The notes under the pieces are model-generated. The model was given only the letters and a program-made list of their open reading frames with translations, was not told the DNA's origin and did not search any database. 6,358 bases of DNA from Sideroxydans lithotrophicus (lineage in GTDB: Bacteria; Pseudomonadota; Gammaproteobacteria; Burkholderiales; Sulfuriferulaceae), in the NCBI GenBank assembly GCA_022736605.1, contig DZDB01000111.1, forward strand, positions 1 to 6,358. The letters are read 5' to 3'. This document shows positions 1 through 4,238 of the stretch, piece after piece (positions within the stretch are counted from its first letter, which is position 1; each line of letters starts with the position of its first letter). Made by a program: the position numbers and the translations under genes.

Positions 1-489
1 GAAATCCCGATGCGCGGCGATCCCATCAAGTATGAAGTAGACAAGGAAAGCGGTGCGATGTTCGTCGACCGTTTCATGTCGACTGCCATGCATTATCCCT
101 GCAATTACGGTTATATCCCGCACACGCTGTCTGAAGACGGCGATCCGGTAGACGTGCTGGTGGTTACGCCGGTGGCGCTGATTACCGGCGTGGTGGTGCG
201 CTGTCGTGCCATTGGCATGCTGCAGATGACCGATGAGGCGGGCGTGGACGCCAAGCTGCTGGCAGTGCCGGTCGACAAGTTGTGCAACATGTATAAAACC
301 ATTCAGAAACCGCAGGATTTGCCTGCACTCACACTGGCTCAAATTTCCCATTTCTTTGAACATTACAAGGATCTGGAAATCGGCAAATGGGTCAAGGTCG
401 AAGGCTGGGTCGATGCTGATGCTGCCAAGGCCGAAATCATGGCTGGCGTGGAACGCTACAACGCCGCCAAAGAGAAGCCGGCATTTTAA
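1..489 (+). CDS. ppa: Inorganic pyrophosphatase, family I (5' end outside window)
   Basis: Soluble cytoplasmic enzyme that hydrolyses diphosphate to two phosphates, pulling PPi-releasing reactions forward. The frame is open from base 1 and the first visible codons read EIP, followed by MRGDPIKYE. This aligns with the E. coli enzyme from its metal ligand Glu20 onward, so about 20 codons are missing upstream. The ATG at base 10 is therefore internal and not the start. Counting from that Met, the family signature DGDPVDVLV is at 43-51 (D43, D45 and D48 match E. coli D65, D67 and D70). DEAGVDAK is at 75-82 (matching D97, D102 and K104), and HYKDLEIGKWVKVEGW at 118-133 carries the Tyr-Lys pair equivalent to Y141/K142. 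All catalytic residues in the visible part are present. A strong terminator follows 6 nt after the stop, so transcription ends here. No functional link to the neighbouring genes is evident. Confidence 0.96.
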   Translation, partial: EIPMRGDPIKYEVDKESGAMFVDRFMSTAMHYPCNYGYIPHTLSEDGDPVDVLVVTPVALITGVVVRCRAIGMLQMTDEAGVDAKLLAVPVDKLCNMYKTIQKPQDLPALTLAQISHFFEHYKDLEIGKWVKVEGWVDADAAKAEIMAGVERYNAAKEKPAF

Positions 490-495
490 TCCGCC

Positions 496-521
496 AGCGC
501 CGCCAGTCAGCGGCGCTTTTT
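496..521 (+). terminator. Rho-independent terminator of ppa
   Basis: Perfect 8-bp GC-rich stem AGCGCCGC / GCGGCGCT (496-503 with 510-517), a 6-nt loop CAGTCA, and a T run at 517-521. It starts 6 nt after the ppa stop codon and ends 16 nt before the next ATG, so it separates ppa from the phosphoesterase gene. Confidence 0.88.
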
Positions 522-537
522 GTTGGGGCGTGCAAGC

Positions 538-1110
538 ATGAAAATCTGCATCATTTCTGACAGTCATGACAACCGCCGCCTGATGGCGCTGGCGGTGGAG
601 GACGCGCTATCCCACGGTGCCGAGGCGGTGCTGCACTGTGGTGACGTGGTTGCACCGACTACATTGCGTGCGTTACAAAAATTTGCCCTGCCGGTACACG
701 TCATTCATGGCAACAACACCGGCGACATGTTCAACCTGTCGCGGCTGGGGGCAGAAGCAGGCAGCGTGATTCGTTATTATGGCCAGGACGCCGCCATTGA
801 ACTCGGCGGGCGCAATATTTTCCTCGTTCACTATCCTCATTACGCCCATGCCATGGCCTGTACCGGCGACTACGACATGGTGTGTTGCGGTCACGACCAT
901 CGCGTTGAAATCAAGCAGGTGAATAACGTCAAGGGTGGTCAAAGCTGGGTGTTGAATCCTGGCACAGTGGGCGGTGTGGGTGCGCCGCCAACCTACATCA
1001 TGGGCGATCTGGCCAGCATGCAGTTTGAAGTGCATGACGTGCCGGCCGCGCCGAATGAAATGACCAACCTGACGCGGGTTGCCATTCATGCACCGGAGGG
1101 TGGTAGCTGA
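538..1110 (+). CDS. YfcE/MJ0936-type metallophosphoesterase
   Basis: A 190-residue cytoplasmic protein of the calcineurin-like phosphoesterase superfamily, small YfcE/MJ0936 subgroup. Members are two-metal phosphodiesterases that are active on artificial substrates; the natural substrate is usually unknown. The metal-binding motifs are present in order: SDSH with D8 and H10, CGDVV with D36, HGNN with N59, LVHYPH with H98, GHDH with H119 and H121, and the closing LNPGTVGG at 139-146. I chose the ATG at 538 because the protein begins at once with the beta strand KICIISDSH. A TTG at 520 in the same frame lies inside the ppa terminator. The ribosome site is weak (GGGG at 525-528). No promoter was recognised, so expression may come from read-through or from an unseen promoter around 490-537. 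It is a single gene facing the converging tusA operon. Confidence 0.9.
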   Translation: MKICIISDSHDNRRLMALAVEDALSHGAEAVLHCGDVVAPTTLRALQKFALPVHVIHGNNTGDMFNLSRLGAEAGSVIRYYGQDAAIELGGRNIFLVHYPHYAHAMACTGDYDMVCCGHDHRVEIKQVNNVKGGQSWVLNPGTVGGVGAPPTYIMGDLASMQFEVHDVPAAPNEMTNLTRVAIHAPEGGS

Positions 1111-1130
1111 CCCCAACTTGTTGTTTGATC

Positions 1131-1164
1131 CAGGACGGCCTGTATTGGGTAACTTGCCGTCCTG
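1131..1164 (+). terminator. Hairpin between converging genes, possible terminator
   Basis: Perfect 9-bp inverted repeat, CAGGACGGC (1131-1139) with GCCGTCCTG (1156-1164), with a 16-nt loop. It lies between the stop of the phosphoesterase gene and the stop of the minus-strand tusA-like gene, where a shared terminator is expected. On the plus strand a seven-T run begins only 12 nt after the stem (1177-1183), and no T run follows on the minus strand. It is therefore not a textbook rho-independent terminator, and could equally stabilise 3' ends. Confidence 0.5.
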
Positions 1165-1171
1165 AAATCGG

Positions 1172-1399
1172 CTAGCTTTTTTTCATGTAAAACACGAATT
1201 CGGCGTCGTTCTGCGCCGAAGACAGCAGCTCGTTACCGGTCTGCTTGGCGAACGCCTGAAAGTCTTTCACTGCACCCGGGTCGGTAGCCGAAATTTTCAA
1301 AATTTGACCGGTGCTCAACTCGGCCAGCGATTTTTTGGTGCGCAGTATGGGCAACGGGCAATTCAGACCGCGCGCATCGAGTTCTTTATCGAAGTTCAT
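1172..1399 (-). CDS. TusA/SirA-family sulfur carrier protein
   Basis: A 75-residue protein of the TusA family, small cytoplasmic carriers that hold sulfur as a persulfide on one cysteine and pass it to partners. They serve in tRNA thiolation and, in sulfur oxidisers, in feeding Dsr or sHdr pathways. The diagnostic N-terminal motif is complete: ARGLNCPLPILRTKKSL, with the persulfide-carrying Cys14 in the CPxP motif (C14-P15-L16-P17). Length matches the family (about 75-80). The ATG at 1399 is preceded by AGGAG (1410-1406 on this strand) at 6-nt spacing. The frame stays open upstream to 1609, but that part is an out-of-frame shadow of the preceding gene. It lies 13 nt downstream of the AhpD-like gene and is almost surely co-transcribed with it. 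Which TusA subgroup it belongs to cannot be told by eye, so I give no gene symbol. Confidence 0.9.
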   Translation of the reverse strand: MNFDKELDARGLNCPLPILRTKKSLAELSTGQILKISATDPGAVKDFQAFAKQTGNELLSSAQNDAEFVFYMKKS

Positions 1400-1412
1400 G
1401 ATGGGCTCCTGT

Positions 1413-1946
1413 TTAAAAATCGTTTTCGACTTTGAATGTGTTGAAAATGTAATCCACGGCCATATTGCGCGCGCCGTGCGACACGGCATCCATGATGTCG
1501 GCGTCGTGCCAGCCCAGTTCGCGCAAGTGCTGTAAATCGCTTGCGCTGACGTCTTTGGGCGTGGAGGTGGCCTTGAGTACCAGCAGCAACATGGCTTTGT
1601 CCTTGTCATTGAGGGGTGCCAGGGTCGGGTTGCGTTTGGTCTCGGCCACTTGCTCAGGCGTCTGCTTGGCTACGTTGATCAGCATGGCTGCGTTGAATCC
1701 TACGCAGTAATCACAGGCGTTTTCCTGTGATACCAGCATGCGTATGGTCGCGAGCAAGGGGAAACTCAGCGTCGGATGGTTCATGTAGTAGCCGATACTT
1801 TGCCATTGCTGCGTCAGCATGGCCGGGCTGGCGCTGTACATTTGCAGCGCATTGGGTACACGGCCAAAAGCCTGGGTTGCCTGCTGGTAAATATCGGCAA
1901 CCTCGCCGTTGGCTTCGCTGGGATGGATGGTCTGGATGATAGGCAT
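1413..1946 (-). CDS. AhpD-like / carboxymuconolactone decarboxylase family protein
   Basis: A 177-residue all-helical protein of the AhpD/CMD superfamily, close to the 'peroxidase-related' branch. Characterised AhpD proteins are thiol-dependent peroxidase partners that use a CxxC pair and a nearby His and Glu. The core motif here is ENACDYCVGFN at 75-85, with Glu75, Cys78 and Cys81. The usual His four residues after the second Cys is Asn85, so AhpD-type proton relay may be altered. The redox pair itself is intact, so a disulfide or thiol role is the safest reading; the substrate is unknown. I chose the ATG at 1946 because AGGAG lies 7 nt upstream (1958-1954). The in-frame ATG at 1991 lies inside the operator. 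It is the first gene of a two-gene operon with the TusA-like gene and has an operator over its promoter, pointing to control by the upstream TetR protein. Confidence 0.87.
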   Translation of the reverse strand: MPIIQTIHPSEANGEVADIYQQATQAFGRVPNALQMYSASPAMLTQQWQSIGYYMNHPTLSFPLLATIRMLVSQENACDYCVGFNAAMLINVAKQTPEQVAETKRNPTLAPLNDKDKAMLLLVLKATSTPKDVSASDLQHLRELGWHDADIMDAVSHGARNMAVDYIFNTFKVENDF

Positions 1947-1977
1947 GGCGGTTCTCCTGTGATTAAGTGCTGCTAAA

Positions 1978-2001
1978 AACATACCGACCATTCGGTATGT
2001 T
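1978..2001 (-). promoter_or_regulatory. TetR operator overlapping the promoter of the AhpD-like/tusA operon
   Basis: Perfect inverted repeat with 10-bp arms, AACATACCGA (1978-1987) and TCGGTATGTT (1992-2001), around a 4-bp centre CCAT. Read on the minus strand, the distal arm contains TATGTT (1983-1978), a plausible -10 box. It would start transcription near 1971 and give a leader of about 25 nt that includes the ribosome site. No good -35 box is visible. The same CATACC/GGTATG half-sites occur in the tetR promoter, so the adjacent TetR protein is the likely ligand. Binding here would block RNA polymerase. Confidence 0.8.
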
Positions 2002-2012
2002 ATTTCTTCCAG

Positions 2013-2036
2013 AAAAAGCGCAGTGAAACCGCGCTT
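2013..2036 (-). terminator. Rho-independent terminator of tetR
   Basis: Read on the minus strand: AAGCGC (2036-2031), a 9-nt loop, GCGCTT (2021-2016), and a T run that takes in the last stem bases (five T in all, 2017-2013). It begins about 30 nt after the tetR stop and lies just upstream of the operator and promoter of the AhpD-like gene, so it separates the two transcription units. Confidence 0.72.
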
Positions 2037-2066
2037 AAACTGTATTAAATCCCGTGTTCAGCGTGT

Positions 2067-2663
2067 TTAGCCCAAGCTCCGAACGTAATTTTGCAACTGT
2101 GTCATACACATACAAAAAGTATTGGGCGATTGAAGGTTTTTAGCCACGCCCGAGCAGCCTTCCCAGGCAGACACGATAAATAGCGCTGCCGCTTCACAAT
2201 CGACATCAGCACGGATCTGCTGCTGACTTTGCCCGGTTATCAGCGCATTGTGAACCGCCGTTTGCCAGGCCTTGATTATCAAAGTCAGGCGTGCTTTAAA
2301 AACGTCATCCAACGGGCTCATTTCCTGCATCAGATTGTTCAGCGGGCAGCCCAGCCTGATCGTGTCCTCGTTCATGTGTTCGGCCTTGCGCTGCATGATA
2401 TTCAGCAACTCGGTCACCGGTTGCTCGGCTTCGCGCAGCGGGCGGAATACCATTTCTTCCAATCCAGACTGGATCGCCTCATCGATCACAGCCAGGCCAA
2501 GCGCATGCTTGGCCGGAAAGTAATGGTAGAGCGCGCCCTTGGTTAATCCAGTGTCGGATAAAATATTGGCAATGCTCGCCGCCTGATAACCGTTGCGGTG
2601 TATTTCGCCAAAAGCAGCCTGTAGAATTTTGGCGCGCGTCAGATCAGATTGTTTGGTATCCAT
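2067..2663 (-). CDS. TetR/AcrR-family transcriptional regulator (NemR-like features)
   Basis: A 198-residue DNA-binding repressor. The N-terminal TetR domain (about 9-55) is clear: TRAKILQAAFGEIHRNGYQAAS, then the helix-turn-helix IANILSDTGLTKGALYHYFPAKHALG, with the hallmark LYHYFPAK at 45-52. The rest is a ligand-binding helical domain containing LGCPLNNLMQEMSPLDD (104-120). Cys106, and Lys175 in SGVAKNL, fall at the same positions as the Cys106/Lys175 redox pair I recall for E. coli NemR, which senses hypochlorite and electrophiles. Five further cysteines are C156, C170, C184, C186 and C106's neighbours excluded; function of these is unknown. I chose the ATG at 2663; the in-frame ATG at 2675 lies inside the predicted -10 box. 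No ribosome site precedes 2663. It is divergent from qmoA and upstream of the AhpD-like/tusA operon. Matching palindromes at both minus-strand promoters suggest autorepression and control of that operon. Control of qmo is not shown. Confidence 0.93.
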   Translation of the reverse strand: MDTKQSDLTRAKILQAAFGEIHRNGYQAASIANILSDTGLTKGALYHYFPAKHALGLAVIDEAIQSGLEEMVFRPLREAEQPVTELLNIMQRKAEHMNEDTIRLGCPLNNLMQEMSPLDDVFKARLTLIIKAWQTAVHNALITGQSQQQIRADVDCEAAALFIVSAWEGCSGVAKNLQSPNTFCMCMTQLQNYVRSLG

Positions 2664-2670
2664 GGCCTGA

Positions 2671-2698
2671 AGCATACCAACCGGTATGGATGTGTCAA
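2671..2698 (-). promoter_or_regulatory. tetR promoter (sigma70 type)
   Basis: On the minus strand, a perfect -35 box TTGACA (2698-2693), a 16-nt spacer, and the -10 box TATGCT (2676-2671, four of six consensus bases). The predicted start of transcription, 5-8 nt after the -10 box, falls at about 2663-2666, at or next to the tetR ATG (2663-2661). The mRNA would have no leader or almost none, which fits the missing ribosome site. Confidence 0.7.
2673..2688 (-). promoter_or_regulatory. TetR operator in the tetR promoter (autoregulation)
   Basis: Inverted repeat CATACC (2673-2678) and GGTATG (2683-2688) with a 4-bp centre. It spans the promoter spacer and the -10 box. The half-sites equal those of the operator at 1978-2001, but there the same hexamers are 8 bp apart and the symmetry is longer. 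Bound repressor would occlude RNA polymerase. Confidence 0.72.
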
Positions 2699-2936
2699 GT
2701 ATTATTTTTAAAAGTTGCATTAGCAGGTGATGGAATTCAGCCGGTCTATTTCAAGATAAGAATTTTCAATTGAAATTAGCCGCTGGCGCTGTGGATAGCC
2801 CGACGCCTAGGGAGTAACATTCAACGCAGCTCAGGGCGTTGCATTGCTGTACCTATCGGGGCACGAGATCGCATAAGCGGCATCCCTTAATTTTCAGTGT
2901 GCTGTAGTGTTTTGGCAGCACGTTGTCCGTTTGAAT
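2699..2936. other. Divergent intergenic region tetR-qmoA
   Basis: This stretch should hold the qmoA promoter, since qmoA has a strong ribosome site but no gene upstream on its strand. I found no convincing sigma70 boxes on the plus strand. Two inverted repeats stand out: an AT-rich palindrome at 2764-2775, and CAACGC / GCGTTG (2822-2827 with 2836-2841, 8-nt loop). There is no open frame that looks like a gene, no tRNA, and no recognisable remnant of aprA. Confidence 0.5.
2764..2775. promoter_or_regulatory. AT-rich palindrome, candidate regulator site upstream of qmoA
   Basis: Perfect 12-bp palindrome TTTCAATTGAAA, flanked by further A/T that extends the symmetry if one bulged T is allowed (about 2761-2777). 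It lies roughly 174 nt before the qmoA start and 66 nt upstream of the tetR -35 box. It differs in sequence from the CATACC-type operators, so any protein binding it would be another regulator. AT-rich palindromes of this length can also arise by chance. Confidence 0.3.
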
Positions 2937-2943
2937 GGAGGAG
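2937..2943 (+). promoter_or_regulatory. qmoA ribosome binding site
   Basis: GGAGGAG, 5 nt before the ATG at 2949. It decides the start: the in-frame ATG at 2907 has no such site and would add 14 residues ahead of the conserved N-terminal region. Confidence 0.85.
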
Positions 2944-2948
2944 ACCTG

Positions 2949-4235
2949 ATGACGGAAGTCGTGGCAACAAACGAGACCATATTGGTCGTCGGCGGTGGCA
3001 TATCCGGCATGACAGCCGCGCTGGAAGCGGCAGAAACCGGCAAACATGTCGTGCTGGTGGAAAAGAATCCGGCGATTGGCGGGCGTACTTCGCAGCTTTA
3101 TCGCTATTTTCCAAAACTGTGCCACCCGATCTGTGGGCTGGAAATCAATCTGCGCCGACTGAAGTCCAATCCGCGCATCCGGTTGATGACGCTGGCCGAA
3201 GTGACCGGGATTACCGGTAGCAAGGGCGATTACACAGCGACCATCAAGGTGACGCCACGTTACGTCAATTCCAACTGCACTGCTTGTGGCGATTGTGCCA
3301 AGGTGGTGGAGACCGAAATACCCAATCCATTCAACTACGGCCTGAACAACATGAAGGCCGCGTATCTGCCAAACAAGATGGCCTATCCGATGCGCTATGT
3401 ACTGGATAAGTCGATCATCGGCACGGCGGATGCCGAGCGCGCCAAGGCTGCCTGCAAGTACGATGCGATCGATCTTGCCATGCAGGAAGAAATCGTGCAG
3501 ATCAAGGCTGGTGCCGTGGTCTGGGCGACCGGGTGGCAACCGTATGATGCCAACAAGATTCAGCCATATGGCTATGACCGTTTCAAAAACGTGATTACCA
3601 GCGTCGAATTCGAGCGTCTGGCCGATCCGCACGGTCCGACCGGCGGCAAGATTTTGCGGCCATCGGACGGCAAGGAAGCCAAAAATGTTGCCTTTATCCA
3701 GTGCGCTGGCTCGCGTGACGAAAATCATCTGCGCCACTGTTCGCGTATCTGCTGCATGGCATCGCTGAAGCAGACCAATTACGTGCAGGAGCACTTCGGT
3801 GATGAAGGCAAATCCACAATTTATTACATCGACATTCGGGCGATTGACCGTTTCGAGGATTTCTACGCCAAGGTGCAGGCTAATCCCAACGTGAGTTTCA
3901 TCAAATCCAAAGTGGCCAAAGTGACGCAGGATGAAGAGACCGGCGATGTGATTCTGCATGGTGTGAATACCGAAGGCTATCACCGCTATGCGACCCCGCA
4001 TGATTTGTGTGTGCTGGCGGTCGGCATGGAGCCAGCCGTCAAGGGTGCCAATATTCCCATCGAAATTCTGGCAGATTCGAGCGGCTTCATTGAAGCCGAC
4101 CCGGCCAATGGCGCATTTTTTGGTGCCGGTTGCGCGTCGAATGCGCTGGACGTGAACCGTTCGGTGCAGTCGGCCACAGCCGCAGCCTTGCGCGCCATTC
4201 AGGTTGTCAACAAAGTTGCCAGGGCGGAGGTTTAA
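2949..4235 (+). CDS. qmoA: QmoA, HdrA-like flavoprotein of the quinone-interacting oxidoreductase
   Basis: A 428-residue cytoplasmic FAD and iron-sulfur protein related to heterodisulfide reductase subunit A. In the Qmo complex it works with QmoB and membrane-bound QmoC to move electrons between APS reductase and the quinone pool. The FAD site is ILVVGGGISGMTAA (11-24) with the ribose-binding acidic residue in LVEK (36-39). FPKLCHPICGLEINL (54-68) carries C58 and C62. A ferredoxin-like insert has CTACGDC (C110, C113, C116) and a distant C169 in AACKYDAIDL. VWATGW (191-196) is a second flavin segment. The HdrA-type cluster motif is QCAGSRDENHLRHCSRICC, with C252, C264, C268 and C269. GAGCASNALDVNRSVQSA (393-410) is the usual C-terminal FAD segment. 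Length suits QmoA (about 410-430) and is far below full archaeal HdrA (about 650). qmoB follows after 3 nt. An unrelated HdrA-like paralogue is the alternative, but gene order and domain content favour Qmo. Confidence 0.88.
   Translation: MTEVVATNETILVVGGGISGMTAALEAAETGKHVVLVEKNPAIGGRTSQLYRYFPKLCHPICGLEINLRRLKSNPRIRLMTLAEVTGITGSKGDYTATIKVTPRYVNSNCTACGDCAKVVETEIPNPFNYGLNNMKAAYLPNKMAYPMRYVLDKSIIGTADAERAKAACKYDAIDLAMQEEIVQIKAGAVVWATGWQPYDANKIQPYGYDRFKNVITSVEFERLADPHGPTGGKILRPSDGKEAKNVAFIQCAGSRDENHLRHCSRICCMASLKQTNYVQEHFGDEGKSTIYYIDIRAIDRFEDFYAKVQANPNVSFIKSKVAKVTQDEETGDVILHGVNTEGYHRYATPHDLCVLAVGMEPAVKGANIPIEILADSSGFIEADPANGAFFGAGCASNALDVNRSVQSATAAALRAIQVVNKVARAEV
4226..4230 (+). promoter_or_regulatory. 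qmoB ribosome binding site inside the end of qmoA
   Basis: GGAGG, 8 nt before the qmoB ATG at 4239 and within the last codons of qmoA (stop at 4233-4235). This arrangement allows translational coupling of the two subunits. Confidence 0.8.
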
Positions 4236-4238
4236 AAC

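Noticed and set aside
1..489. Functional coupling of pyrophosphatase with the APS pathway (PPi is used by ATP sulfurylase)
   Set aside because: Biochemically appealing, but ppa is closed by its own strong terminator, lies on the far side of an unrelated phosphoesterase gene, and is a housekeeping gene. Chance proximity is simpler.
520..537. TTG at 520 as the start of the phosphoesterase
   Set aside because: It lies in the T tract of the ppa terminator and would add six residues ahead of a conserved first beta strand that begins at the ATG at 538.
673..1116. 147-codon minus-strand frame opposite the phosphoesterase
   Set aside because: Antisense to a gene with all metallophosphoesterase motifs; no ribosome site or recognisable domain.
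1400..1609. Upstream extension of the tusA-like frame to a 145-residue protein
   Set aside because: The extra residues overlap the AhpD-like gene in another frame and look like low-complexity shadow sequence. The ATG at 1399 has a good ribosome site and the family's usual N-terminus.
2822..2841. CAACGC / GCGTTG inverted repeat before qmoA
   Set aside because: Only six base pairs with an 8-nt loop and no T tract; too short to call an operator or terminator on its own.
2872..2908. CATAAG (2872-2877) or TGTAGT (2903-2908) as a -10 box for qmoA
   Set aside because: Neither has a recognisable -35 box at 16-18 nt, so I do not call a promoter there.
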